Positions 50,701-64,000 of a stretch of DNA of 64,000 bases are shown piece after piece (within the stretch, counting starts at the first letter, position 1; each line of letters starts with the position of its first letter). The DNA comes from Membranipora membranacea. Lineage: Eukaryota; Bryozoa; Gymnolaemata; Cheilostomatida; Membraniporidae. The stretch spans positions 16,614,001-16,678,000 of the forward strand of contig OU612073.1 of the NCBI GenBank assembly GCA_914767715.1, in the 5' to 3' direction. A program made the position numbers and the translations under genes. The notes beneath the pieces are model-generated. The model worked only from the letters and a program-made list of their open reading frames with translations. It was not told where the DNA came from and ran no database searches.

Positions 50701-53700
50701 ATTATCATATCTTTCCAAACCAATGGTGAAGAAATCGGATTGAAATCTTTGTGACCGCAAATAGATGGATGGGATTTAAAATCCTTATCCTTGCAACGAT
50801 CTTAATGGTTGTAAATTAAATGGAGACATTGCTGACTTTCTATTAACAAAAGACAATAGATAGATATGATCAAGTTTTCAGTACAATTCTTGGTTCAAGT
50901 TTGAGAGGGCATGACTGTAACCCTTACCTGAGTGGGTGTCTTAGAACCATCAGATGAGACTGAGCTCCCTGCACTTGACTTCTTAGTATTGAAAGATGAG
51001 TCACTGATTCGCTTCATTGCGATTTTCTTTATTGTGTCGAAGACAGCGAGGGTTGCCTTCTCATTGGTTGCGGTAATTGTTGTCAGGCCACACCAGGCGT
51101 CCAATGACATCTTCAGTAAATCATCGTAGAGCTCTGTGAGGTATGCTGACCGAGTTCTCTCCTGGAACAAAAAGTTCATCAATGCTGTTCAATAACTTGT
51201 TGACTACCGTTTTTTAGAAATTTTTGAATTAAAATTCAGGCTCGGTGGCAACATTTTAACAATAATTTATTGGTGAAACATGCCTAATAGCATTACTTTG
51301 GTATGTATGCATAATATAGCCATGTTAGTACTGGAAGGGCGGATGAAATTATGGCCTATTATTTTATGAGTAGTGGCCAGAGTAAAATTTAAATAAAGCT
51401 CCCCAACAGAGCTGTAATTTAATCACTGATGTATCTCGTGGCTTTGCTTTGGCACGACATCAAGCTATGGTACTTTGCATAATGTCTATAAAGTGAATCA
51501 TCTCATGCGAGTGGCCAACCCACCATTTTGTCTTTGAATTGTGGAGCATTGTGACAAGCGTACTCGGCATTCAATAGCTTTGACAGTAGATATTCTCGAA
51601 GACAACCCTTCTTAATCAGCTTCGATTTCTGGAGTTCTGGTCCAAAAGGCGTAACGTCATCTCTGGCTGCTACGCTAATCTGGAAATATGTAAAATACGC
51701 TTGTGAATCAACCGCAGAGCACATATAGAGAAGGGGGAGACCCGCCTACGCCCTCAAACCTCCCACACAGTGCTCTCCTGAATTAGCACCAAATATTGCT
51801 TTAAAATGGTAATGTTTCACACCATGAGGCATCTAATAGACCATTTCCATAGTTGACCACGTCATTCACTGTGTATTATATGAGCAACTGGAAAAGTCAC
51901 TGGCAGGTTTTTTTTATTTTCTGATCAATCAACCTTGTAAAATTTTTCGGACAGGATGGACAAAATGATTATTTAGGTGAGATTAAAGAACTCTAATTAT
52001 TCAGGGTGTTATAATTATGGATGATTAGGCTCAATTTATATCCTGTGCACAGTGAGTATCAGAAGACTTTGGCATCAGAACAGGAGTTTGGCTGCCCAAA
52101 AGCGGACCTCATTTGTTTCAATTGTGCAACTAATTAAAAATAATTATTTTTCAAAGACATTATGAAATTGTCAATACTGGAGATCAATTAACATAGATTG
52201 TTAGGGCGTGTTAGACTTCTGTGTGCATATGGGTGGGTAACTTTGTTTCAACCATGAAGTTCACAATCAATTACAGAGTAGTGTCATATTACTCTCAAAT
52301 TACAACTTGGCTACCACCAATCTTCTCGTAAATTACTGGCCGCCATAAGATTGCTTCATTGAACTGCCTCAGGGGTGCTTGTGTATCACGGTTAGGCTAA
52401 ACCACTAAATAGTTTCGACATTTGTTGGTAACACTTTTAGCAGACCATGCAGCAGAAACTAGAGTATCTGTTTGTTCTGTATTTCGGCAGGATATTACAC
52501 ATGCCATGTTTCCGCAAGGTTCTACAAAATGACACTGATACAAAGCCCGCTTGACTTGTGTCCCTCAAAAGTTGCACAAACTCTACTAACCTTATATCTA
52601 GTGTTTTCAGTGTTTGGTGCTACTGGCTGAACTATGATGTATGCGTGTAGAAACTGTGAGGCAATCACGTTGGGAATGAAGGGAGTACTATCTTCTTGGA
52701 AAACAATTGCAACAATGTCATTTCCTATGTGTCTCTTCCTTTGGAGCTGTCAAGGGTAGAAGAAGAAGCACTTAGTAACTGATGTCAAACACAAGAAAGA
52801 GAAACAGTTAGAACAACGTGTCTGTATGATGTAACCACTGTCAGACTTATTTATAACAATCAGCAAAAGTTCCTGGTCAAGTGTAAGCAGCCCTCCGGCA
52901 AGAAATATGATAAATCGTGTCCTGACAATATGTAAATTTTGTTTGGAAAATGGTTCCCAAATTACCAAACAAAGGATTTCACACCATAAGACAAAACGGT
53001 CACAGATGTCCCAAAATCCTCTGAGTCACCAAAACAATTTTGAAATCAAACACTAAAAGAAAATTTACACCACTTTCAACATCCAATTTCTACTAATTTA
53101 ATCATCACCACTTTAGATCGGTTCCGTAAACCAGATGGACATAAGCGTGAATCACTGCGAAGAGAGAAAACAGTTTCGCTTAGCATTATCTCAGAGGGGC
53201 CTTCGAGATAAGGCTAGTTTTGCTGTGTTTCTCTTTTTGCCCCATTTCAACATTTTAATACATAGCGATTACAATCAGTACAGTTACAGTATAATATTTT
53301 GATTTATGCCCACCTGCTGTGCATCACCATCTGTGTAAGGTAACATGGTGGAGACATGGAACATGATCTCTCGCCCCTCGTAGTCTGTGTGGATAGATTC
53401 AGCACCAGTCTGTCCTTTAATAGTATCCAGTCCTCCTCTGAAGCCATCGAATCCCTGCAGAGGAACCCTCTGTCCAATCTGCTCGAGGAACTCACTAAAA
53501 GCTTCACTGGTCTTTCTATTACCGAAGAACTCTTCCTCCTTTGTCTAAAAATACACATAGGTGAAGGAAATGGACTTGGTGCTTAGATAGGATTACTTCA
53601 CCTTATTAATGGTACTTCACACCTGTATTAACTGACCATTTAAATAGCTTCTTTTACTGTAAAAAGGAAATAACTAGAAAAACTGTTAATCATCATGGGT

Positions 53701-56700
53701 TAAATATGTGAAATAAGGAATATCACAACAGTATCCCATGGCTAACTGCCAAAATCAGGAATAACTCAGCTTTCTCTCACAATTCAAGGCTACGGAGTTG
53801 GCAATCTCTTCAATACATAGGTAGGGGGATAAGTGCGAGCGCAGACTTACCTGTCCTTTTTCTTGATAGATTACTCCAAACTTGAAATTTCTGTTGATAA
53901 ATCTGTCATCGAATTCTTTGAGCATAGGAGAGGCGTCTAAGGTTGTGACCGGGTAGAATTTGTTTGTGGTTACACTGTCATTGCACAACTAAAACAGAAG
54001 AAAACATGTTGTGTTCAGTTAATACACATCATTTTGGTTTCTGTATTGAACCAATATTTTGATCTGGCGCCAAGCTCAGAGTTGATTGGTACCATGCTTG
54101 CAAGTCAAGATTGATTGGTCATTGTTTTTTTTCTGCCAATCCAAAAGGATAATTACCACAGCGTACAACTTACTTACCTTCTTATTATCACTATTATAAC
54201 CTATTGATCCTTAGATAATCTCATAGTCTTAAAATATTAAGTTATAATCATCATGTTCTGATGAGCTATTTGCTGCATACATTTGCTTGGAAAACCTACG
54301 AGAAATCTTGACACCATCTCGGGACAACTAACCTTGGTGAGTCCAAAGACTGAAGGCTCAGTGGTCTCTGCTGTGTCACACTTGACTAGTTCATGTACAG
54401 TGCTGACTTTTGTTCTGACTATAGTTCTGTAGAGTTTACCTACTCCTGGGTGATGCTCTTTCTTTACTGATACGACCACAGGGCCTAAATTATCATCCTG
54501 TGCTAAGTAACTCTGATGCTCCTGAAACATGGTGATAAGGTCATGTTAAAATACAATTAAATTTTTATAACTATTAATAGAAATTCTATATTCCACCTGC
54601 CACAAAGAATTCAATTGAGGCGTTAAAAAAGCAATTAACTCTTCAAAGTGACAAGGGTGGGTATTTTTTACTGAGTTTTCTACCATCTAACTAAATTAAT
54701 TGAGTGTTGAGGGATAGTAAGCGTCTGAAGTAGATTTGTAATTAAAAGTCATTCTCAAGTATTGTACATTACTACTGTTTTTTTAAATTTAACTCTTGAA
54801 ATCTAGGCCTTCCATTCTCCCTGGCCTAACGTAGGCCAAAATACCCTCCCTTTCCCTTTTTAGTTGTTGTCAAATTTTTTCCTTTGCCGCTTTGGATAGC
54901 CAAACTTTAATTTGCATACAAATATTAAAAGAATTTTTTTTAATCCGCTACAATAAGATATTAAAATTGCCGAAATCATCTCAAATCTGGCAGCAGATTG
55001 AATTGGAGCATAAAAGAGGCAATACAATATCCATCATGTTAAATTAACTATGGTAATCCACACGTGTCATGACCAAAATTGGCTTATGATTGGCAAACAT
55101 GACCCAGGGTTCCTGTTACGCATGGAATCTGCATAGCCATAAATCTCCAGATATACAACAATACTTGACCAAGCGCCAGATTCATTTTATTTTTATCCTC
55201 ATTAATTTTAGAGGTTTGCATATTGAGATATAAATTCATAGTAAATACATTCCAAATTTGTCAGTTGCGGGCTGAAGATGAGTGTTTGGATGACTCTTTA
55301 TGATGATAGATGAGAATCAATTTCTATGGCTACTGGACATAGAGAGGTTTGTTTGCCCTGCCAGTGAGCTCTATACTAACCTGTGATAGAAAATACTCTT
55401 TGTAGTAGTTGAGGGAGTCGCTGCGTGAGAGCTCATAGTTTTTACCTTCCAGATCAGCGATTCTCAGCATGATATCTGAGTCACTCTGTCTCTGATCAAC
55501 AAACCCATCCACCCAGTAGCCTCCATCTCTGGGCTTCATCACTTGTGGATATGGACCTTTAGATCGACTCAACATCTACAGAGGAGAGTAAACACATGTT
55601 ACGATAACATAACAATCGGGACAACATTAGGAGTGTCACTGTGATTTGTGACAAGTTCCGTTCAATGACCTTTTTTATCAATTTCTCATAATAAATTTGA
55701 CTATTGTGTCTTGAGAATTTTCCCCAGTTACCAAAGTTATCATACCAAAATATTTGGATTCACCGGTCAGTAACTTGAAACACGAGAGCATCGATAACTG
55801 AGCAGCACGTCACATAACTCGTGCCATAACATCGGAGTAACTCCAGCTCTTATCGGTGATGATTCAGACACTTCAGGATTATGAGTAACAACATGTTTGT
55901 TTTAATGATTAGATGATTTAAGGAAAGAGGAGTCTTGTGAGTGAAGATTGACCCTCTTACACCACTTGATATCAGGACTCTAATCTAAATGTCTTTTCAA
56001 AGTTTAGAGAAGTACGCAGATGTTGGGAGTCAAGTAACAGGAAAGTGAAGAGTACAGGGATTTAAGGCACAAAGAAACAAGCTACGGCCATTACCCTCAA
56101 GTACAAACTAATCATATAGATGTTTGGGGTCGGAGAAAACTTTTGCATGTCAACAACTACAGACAAATAGCTTTACAAAGCATGGCACGTGCTGAATTAA
56201 CCTAAATTAAGATTCCTTCAGTTACAAACATTGCCCTAATTAGAATAATCGAGTTAAAACATCTGTTGCATTCGAGTAGCGGGACAAAAACATCGGAGGA
56301 ATAAAATTCTCCACAAGCCGGTTACTGTGTCTAGGTTTGGATAAAGATGCGCTTTGTTGTGTCTCTTTATCAAATCCACATGTATTTATAATACATATTA
56401 ATTGGGTAAATTTGACACAAATGTTAGGGTAGGTCATGTTATGGTCTCTGTTCGTGAGAATTTTGGAGTATATAAAACATTACTACAGGAAGTTGATAGA
56501 TCTCCTAATGATAAAAACAAACTATTGAACAAAGGACTGCGGTCTGAGTGTATAACAGTACATGATCAGTCTTGTTACACTGACTATATAACTGGATTAT
56601 GTTACAAACTCTATACTATCTGCTCCAAAATCTACTTAGTTCTGCTCAACTGTGAAGAATTTTGATTAATATGACTTCAAACAAAAACTTGGTTTGCCAA

Positions 56701-59700
56701 GTTATTTCATACAGTTATTTAGTTTTGAAAAATTTCAATAAAAATTCCTGTTGCACCTCTCTTTATATTTTCACTTTCAAATTTTCAATTATAGCTTTTT
56801 GACATAACGTCAAAATCCTGGCTATTTACGGATCTAGGCAAAATACAGAACGCTTGACGTAGCATTAACCGCGTCAGATCATGCTTGATATTTATTTCCT
56901 CCTTTGCTTGGTTTTGCTTAAAGTGCCTCGACCGGTATATAAGGGCCAGTCAATGTAAAGCGATCACCCAGCCATATCAAATTCAAATGGGGTTAGCAGC
57001 ATTCAAATTCCTCCTGCTTTCTCGGAATTGAGAGGAGAAGCAGTGAATTATTTTTAATGGGAATCAGACAAGCTGATGCGGAATTGTGTGATACACATGC
57101 CCAATAAATTTTCATTCCAATAATGGCATTGGAAAGTGGTGAAAATATGACTGATGTCATACGAAATCGCCCAGTTTCGATGATTTCAAATCATCCGCTT
57201 CAAAATATACGAGCTCTTATTGGTCAATTTTGACGTTATGATTTATGGTTTTAGAGGTTGCCTAGATACCGTTGTCAAGATTGAAATTGACCGTTGCAAT
57301 TAAACCCTATAATCCCAAGTGTGATGAGCCAACACAACAATAGCTATATCATAGCTTCTATTCAACTTTATTTATGGGTGTCTGCGGGATCACATTTTCT
57401 TATATAACACACTTGACCACTTGAGAACGCAACGTGGACTGGCTGTTAGAGGCGGAGACCAAGGCCATTCTCCGCCTCTAATTACATTGATCAGCCAATG
57501 GTCTTGCCTGTCACTTCACATGATTAATCCCCGTGCACCCCCTTCGATTCCTACCTCTTTAATGCATGTTAAGCCAGTTGGAACAACAATGTTACACAAG
57601 CAGTAGAAATCAGCTTTGGAGAGACAAGGATCAGATCTAATAATAAGCCATTGGGTCTCCTAGATAATACAAATCACTCACCTCCATCACACGATCATGG
57701 TCTGAAGCTTGTGGGGAGTCTGCTGTTAGGTGAGACACAGATTTACATTTCTGTAAAACAAGAAGTAAATTGAGTTACAACCACAATCTTCTTTCTGTAG
57801 GTGTACAATTATTCAGAGATCCATGGTGGAAGTTACCAGGTGTTGGCTCTGTCCTTGTAATTTCTGATTTAATAAGTACAGTAGTCCTAAACACGCCTCA
57901 AACCTGAACCGCAATTTAAGTTCATGAAAGTAGAAATATTGGGTGTAACTTGCAGATTAACACACTTTGCCCTTCTGAGGATGACATGTCGTGAGTTGAC
58001 ACACATCTATATCCTGCATGCATAATGAGTTCCATGTGAGTAACGATGACCACCATCATTACCTACAGGCTGGGCTTGGGGAGAGGTGAATCTAAGTGAC
58101 AAAGCTTGTAAAACGGTGGGAATATGCAGCAGATTTGTTTAATAGCATCCATAATCATAGTTTCATTAGGAAGGAAGAGTTTGTGAACTTGGACGGAACG
58201 TGGTCACCTGACCACATGGTAGTCCAGGAAGAGCACCTGCAGGTCACTTAACCATAATTGGAAAGTCTTTTCCTGCAGTGCCGACCTGTGCTGAAGTCCT
58301 TAGAGATTGGCTCAATGTGAAACGAATTGGGGAAGTGTACATACCCGATAGCTAGTGATTTTTCTCTTATATGACTAAGAAGTGAGATTTACTCTCATGT
58401 GACTAAGTTACTTACTTGAATGGATCCTGGTAGTTCACACCTCTGATCATCTATCCGAGATTTCTGAGAACTGGCGATCAGATCGAACAGATCCATTGGG
58501 TTTTCTGACTCCGCACTCATATCTGGCGGACTTCCTGGCTTTCTGTGTGCATCACAGTATAACTGGTCCTCTGGTGAGCCTCCTTTCTTAGGCCTGAAAC
58601 AATTAAACACCATTATAGATACACAACCTTACACTTCAAATACTAACAATCACACTAAAGTAAGAGGTATAAGCGGGCCAACAGGCCTTTCCTTGTGAGT
58701 CTGTTAATCTGCTTAAAGCAACTGGATTTAGAAACTGAAAGTAACAAAAGGCTTTTAATGTCCTGTGATAATTGAAGGGATTATTATGTTACACATTTTA
58801 TTTGGCAGTTTAACTCTTGATGTCTGCGACTTCTATTGTTTGCTCTAGGTAAAGTGTCTGTAGCAATTACAGTGTAAGAATAAAGTTATTGATCTAGGTA
58901 TATTTAAAAAGTTCATGTTTGTAAACAAATCTCTGTTGATTACGTTCGCGCAATAAAAGCTAGTCAGCCTTCAAAATGATTTCATGCTGTATCAGTGTAT
59001 ATGTTTGCTGCCTGTAGTGTTGCGCTGCCAATAAAGCCAATGGGATCCACAGAGCTTTCAGTACATTGTGTTCTAGTTGTGCAGGGCAGTAATTATTTTA
59101 CTTGCTGGCGCTTTATCTTTATGAATCAGTTTGTTTTGTAGTTGAGTCTAATGGATTGATGAGGTTGAATGAATTGATGAGGTGGGATGATTGCAAAAGC
59201 ATAGAAATGTGCTGCTCGTGATTGATGTGAAGGAAAAGTACCATACTGGTTGAGATGGCAAAAAATCAAGCTTGCCTGATGAGGAGCAGATTGACGCAGA
59301 CACAGAACACGGAAATTTGAGAAACTGATAGAGGTTTGAGATAAAAAATACTGAGAATTTGTCAATCACTACAACAGGTCCATTCAAAGCATTCTCTGAC
59401 CGAAGCAATCTATCATTTGTAAATTTACTGTTGTATGAAATCAGCAAACATTGATTAACTTTTTAAGTCATAACACCATGTCTAGTTAAATTAGGAGTGA
59501 CTCTGCAAGGCAATAATCTATTCTCTAAAAATACTTTAACACAATAAAGTCATTCAAATCAAAATCTAATCCCTAATTAAACCCAGAGCTACTCAGCCCC
59601 AGCCACTACAACAAACGTTACAACTCAAGGCCAAGGCACATAGTGAACCTGTGAACCATTTGTGTAAGTTTGTGTAATAAATATGGATTAAAGTTAGCTT

Positions 59701-62408
59701 AGCTTACGAGGGAGTCTGAGAAGATCGTGAGAAAACCACACAGAAAGGCCCCATGGGAAATCTTGCGGACAAGAACACCTTAAAAACTCATTTCCTCTAA
59801 GATATCACAATCTCAATATCGCTCAGTAGTGTGTTGATTTCTAAACCATTTCACTCCACCATTTCTAAACACCATTTTTAAATATCTTAGATAAAATTCA
59901 AAAGGAAGCGGGTTTGAAAACGCTTGGCTTCTTCAGTTTCCATTGAATGCACTTGATTTTTAATAGTCCAGTGATAATCCTACTGGTACATACTTGTGCC
60001 CCCTTAAATATGTTTAAAACTTTTAATCCTAAAATACCCTCTTTTAATACTGCAATAATGTTCTTATCAGTAGTTCTAAGTCCACAGTTTTTAAGAGGAT
60101 TAACATTCTGTCGCACTCCCAAGTTTGTCAACAGATGCATAGGCAGTGCTCGTGCCTTTTGTTTGCTGAGTTTGAGCAAAGGCTGACATCTAAACTTTTG
60201 GCCAGGGCGCATTACTTCAGATGACAAAGAACAAGATTGTGTGAGATATTCTGATAACAGGGTAGCCACTCTTCAATTCAATCGCAGCACCATTCGCCAC
60301 AATTACCACCTACAGCCACTCAGAATTGTGTAATGATTATAAAGCACAGCGGCCCATTAAACTCAAATCAAGTGGCCTAGTTGAAAATTTCCACAATCAA
60401 CTCAACACATCAGCTGATATATTTCCAAGAAGATGCCGCCAAAGCGTTCTGACCGCACCACCTGCGCGCTGCCGACATTTGATGCCTCTGGGTCTCACTG
60501 GTTACATAAGCAAACAAGATTAAAATCTCTCAACATTTGCCGAGTGTGAGCAACCAGTAGCTGACCAAGTTTGATTTGACGCGAGATAAAAACAGCGCAC
60601 TATTGATAAGAGCAAAACAAGAAAGTTTGCATTTCACAATGTATTTGTCTTGCTCACCAACAATCTATACTTTCAACAAGTTAAAACACAGATGCTATAA
60701 TTGAACTGTAATTGAGAATTTATGGCCTGTTGCTTACTCAATGAAACTTTTCATCCCATATCAACCTCAGCTGATTTGATGGTTTTATAGCTTGGAATTC
60801 TATCTATAACAGTTCATGGGTTGCTGCAAACTACGTCATGTGCCTGCATTTCAGACTGTTCAAAATCTAGTTTATAAACTAACAACCAGCAGAATTCTAG
60901 AAGTAAAACAGCAGGCGCCTGGGGTCGAACCAGATAGTCAACTTGAACTTATAGGAAGGGTGTGAAACTACACATAAAACAAAGAAGTTAGATTGGATTT
61001 TCAGAGGTTCATGCTGTGATAATATATGTCATGTTTACAAATTAGTTTTTCCCAGTAATTTATTTCCCAGCAAGATCAAACACAGGGTTTATGCATTTGC
61101 TGCAGGGCACACGATCCCATGCTATATGGCAACATCAAAAACTGTATGTGCAAAGTTCAGGCCTGTTTTACCTCCAGCCCATTGTTGTTCAAAGAGAATC
61201 TGCAGTCCTGTGGTGCAATTTTATGATTTATTTTTGGGAGAGGGTTTATTTATCTAGTTGATCCATAGGCGTTAGTTTGACAGTAAGCGACATTCTCAAA
61301 ATGACAATCGATACCAAACATGAAACTTTTTACAGTTTAAGTTAGCAGCAAATGGTAACATCTGCCGTTTTGTGCTTGACCTTTTATAAACCGGAGCGAC
61401 GTACTCGTAAGCGTTCACCTAACATACCATCCATGACCTAATCCTTATGTGACATCCACCCTATAGGGGGATTGATTTACTGCACTGAGACAAAGTGCTA
61501 AGTGACACAATGCTCTTTATATCATTTATAATAGTTTTGCAAAACTCCCGCAAATTCATATTTTGTATTACTGCTCAATATGTTCATTTATTTGTGAACT
61601 TAAGCCACCTGCTATGTGGGTGAAAAAAATTACATGGGGAAAACAATCAAGTCATTATCTATGATGTACCCAAGGAAGCCTAGTGCGCACTGTAAATACT
61701 ATCCCCTCCGGCCACATCAAGTTATAAGTAGAAGATTGTTACGATGATTCCATCTGCCTCAGACAATTACTGTATTATCTCACATTTTAACCACACGAAA
61801 AAACTTCAAAACCACCCATAGATCGGAATTGCGACACTTTCATCGCCACAAATAACCATAACAAGTACCCTATTACCCACATGGGTCATGTAACACATGA
61901 TGGTCCTTGTGGCAAAAGGCTGACCATTAACAAAGCTCACACCCTGGATAACTTGTAATTACTTTTGAAGACACTCTTGAACAACACACGAAGCTAACTT
62001 AGAAGAGGGCTGTACTTGAAACATTCGTGAATCAAAGTTAAGGTTACGAACCCACAAGAAGAAACGACACTCAGAATGATACCACTAAACAACATAAAAA
62101 CACTTGCGGCTGCTTGAACACTGCGGAGTCCTGTTCGCGAACAATGGCATTACGCTATTGACATCTTTGGTGTTGCTGATATTGCAGAAGCACAAAGAAT
62201 ACTTTACTTACGCTTTCCACGATGTGATTTTTCTACGCAGGTCTTGTAGGGAGCCCCTCCAGCTTGCATCTGAGCCCCTCCTTAATTTAACTAAAGAGTT
62301 CTCATGAAACTCATTTCTAGTCCTTGGTCTGCCATAATACGATGGCGACTTGTTTCTATTCAGCACAGACAAACTGTTTGTGTCATATCCTAGTGTCGTT
62401 CCGCTCAT
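47736..62408 (-). CDS. RAP1GAP: Rap1 GTPase-activating protein (825 aa)
   Basis: Fourteen exons: 62212-62408, 58416-58593, 57682-57750, 55381-55575, 54333-54521, 53851-53988, 53314-53544, 52591-52746, 51524-51679, 50928-51161, 49889-50118, 49056-49167, 48430-48627, 47736-47930. All phases agree, giving 2478 coding bases. Residues about 100-121 form a GoLoco motif ([11 protein letters not shown], ending DDQR), which binds GDP-bound Galpha-i. The RapGAP domain spans about 230-505, with [21 protein letters not shown] and [14 protein letters not shown]408 in GND corresponds to the catalytic asparagine thumb. After a Ser-rich linker, two exons encode a C-terminal coiled coil (about 745-820), beyond what I know in the short human isoforms. 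The protein switches off Rap1 and can link it to heterotrimeric G-protein signalling. The first ATG has no nearby in-frame competitor. Confidence 0.95.
55576..57681. other. Rap1GAP intron
   Basis: No exon or RNA gene seen apart from the hairpin at 57446-57481. Confidence 0.4.
57446..57481. repeat. Perfect 13-bp inverted repeat
   Basis: TTAGAGGCGGAGA and its exact reverse complement separated by 10 bases, GC-rich for this region. Intronic in Rap1GAP. Confidence 0.85.
58594..62211. other. Large first coding intron of Rap1GAP
   Basis: 3.6 kb between the first two coding exons, whose phase 2 ends fit each other directly. It contains a 123-codon minus-strand frame (59898-60269) that I cannot assign and would not call a gene. 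Confidence 0.45.
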
Positions 62409-64000
62409 ACTTTTAGTGTCCAGGATTTAGTCCAGGAATCGGATTATGCACAAGAAAACCTCCGACAGATGTCAGTCTGAGTTTGATTATAAGTGATTAC
62501 CGGCAGTCTGATAACCTCAACATGTAAATATTATTAGCAGTGAAGAAGTTTATCCAACGCTGTCAGCGAACTCTCAACACAGAGTCCTTCAGCAAGAGTA
62601 GAGTTATAATATCCAGAAGCAGCTAGTTGTGAACTCGTAGGCAATTGCTGACTTTGATAACAATCATAGCGATTTAACAACCTCAAAACTCTCCTCTGTA
62701 GTGCTATTGATTTGTGAACCAGTATCTTACTCTAAACTGACGTGCAATTAGGATACAAGTACTGCTGCTGCTGCCGCCAACAATGTCTTGTAAAAGTTGT
62801 TTTAGCTAATGTGATTTCTTAGAGCTATAAGTAGATCCCCAGAGTATTATAACCCTTGTCAGCTCGATATACAGCTATCAACCAGCTCTGATGTGAGGCC
62901 ACTTTAGAATGTCAATTCCGCTGTTGATTGACAATGTTACATGGACACGAAAATCCCTCTATGCTTCACTAGTCACTCCAATTGACAAAACCGTTTTACC
63001 ATTGCCTTAGTGTGAGCGTGTTTCTTCAACAACCCAAACAACAATACAATAAGTTGTGTCACTTGCAAGGCAGATGTAACAAACGCAACAAAAGTTAGTT
63101 TGCAATGAACAATTATTCAACTGTGAACATCGAGTTGACTGATAACACCATAGCCATTATCTGATTTAAGCTCCACCCATTACAAACCTGCAATCAATCA
63201 ATTCTGCTTGGATAGGCTCAGCTCAGCCCTCAGGTTACCATGGAAACCATTCTACCCATTTTTCCTAAAGTTTCTACACACTGTGTCGTAAGTAGAGGCA
63301 AGCTATTACAAAGAGGAAGAGCTAAACCTCGGACAACAGGAAGCTTCTCTGACCTATGGCTGCTAATTATAGCAAAATGGGCTTTTGAAATAATCAAAAG
63401 GAAGCGCGATAAGTTTAGATTTTTTACTTTTACCACCGTCTGAAAACCTCATGAACCTGTATTAGCAAAATCTTGACATCATCCAAAAAAATAATGATTG
63501 AGCACATTTCAAAATGAGTCACATATCACATCGGATTTACTATCGCTCTTTTTAGATAGACGTCATTACACTTGCATTGATCACAGGTTTTATTAACAGA
63601 CAACTTCGCCTGTGCAGTGAATCATCATCATTATCAATTACCTCGATTGAGCATAAGAAATGGGCGGATAATCCTGTACATCAGGTTTATCGTAATGGGA
63701 AAAGCCTGTGTGCGTAAATGTGAATGAATCAAATCAATCTGTGTGTAGTAATGTTAGAGAACACACAATTGATTTCAGATAATTTTTATTGCGGTATACT
63801 TGTAATTTTATAGTTGATATGTAAACCACCAATATAGTCTTGTTACATCGATAGATAAATGAGAACTGTATGACAGAGTATATTAGCACTATATGGACAT
63901 ATATTATGTTTACCATGTAACCCTCCCAAGGCTATTTTGATCCCAAACTCACTGTTAAAACCTGCTATACTGATAGTGAGTTCGGAGTTGTCTTCACAAA
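62409..64000. other. Upstream region of Rap1GAP
   Basis: Expected to hold the Rap1GAP promoter and 5' UTR. No other gene is seen up to the window end. Confidence 0.4.
63234..63247. promoter_or_regulatory. X-box-like RFX site
   Basis: GTTACCATGGAAAC fits the palindromic X-box consensus bound by RFX factors with one imperfect half-site. It lies about 830 bases upstream of the Rap1GAP start codon. Motif evidence only. Confidence 0.35.

Noticed and set aside
59898-60269. 123-codon minus-strand frame in a Rap1GAP intron
   Set aside because: No motif recognised. It could be an old transposon piece, but I cannot support a gene.

Overview
This is animal nuclear DNA. It is AT-rich, the genes are split by many GT-AG introns with consistent phases, the tRNA-Arg(UCU) genes carry introns, and there are SINE-, LINE- and MITE-like repeats. 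The protein content (Rap1GAP with a GoLoco motif, NECAP, SF3B4, a CAP-Gly coiled-coil protein, a sponge short-chain-collagen-type domain) fits an invertebrate, plausibly a marine lophotrochozoan. The sequence alone does not fix the phylum. All exon models below are mine, read from splice sites and reading-phase agreement.

Layout. 1-3105: no gene seen, with an AT-rich minisatellite at about 965-1525. 3106-5221 (-): a type II membrane protein gene ending in a short-chain collagen C4-like domain that is frame-broken. 5222-9605: a repeat-rich stretch with a duplicated block ending in a decayed tRNA-Arg, then a second tRNA-Arg relic split by a small element that starts like U2 snRNA. 9606-10420 (-): a small secreted-protein gene of unknown family. 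10739-13400: a second copy of the duplicated block, an apparently intact tRNA-Arg(UCU), an inverted repeat around it, and a pseudogene of the secreted-protein gene on the opposite strand. 15653-32334 (-): a large gene for a coiled-coil protein with a C-terminal CAP-Gly domain and at least two possible internal first exons. Its introns hold several fold-back elements.

34331-37368 (-) is NECAP, a clathrin-adaptor accessory protein. It lies head to head, 337 bp apart, with SF3B4 (37706-45073, +), a U2 snRNP splicing factor. Intron 3 of SF3B4 holds a second intact tRNA-Arg(UCU) and a 404-bp tandem array of a tRNA-derived SINE-like unit. Intron 5 holds a TTAA-flanked MITE. 45374-46033 (-) is the 3' piece of a non-LTR retrotransposon. 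47736-62408 (-) is a complete 14-exon Rap1GAP gene.

The host genes do not form one pathway. They cover endocytosis (NECAP), splicing (SF3B4), small-GTPase signalling (Rap1GAP) and microtubules (CAP-Gly). The most unusual material is in the repeats: a U2-snRNA-headed retroposon inserted into a tRNA relic, a sequence block it shares with the tRNA-like SINE, tRNA-centred segmental and inverted duplications, and long intronic hairpins. I found no CRISPR array, prokaryotic operon or viral genome.
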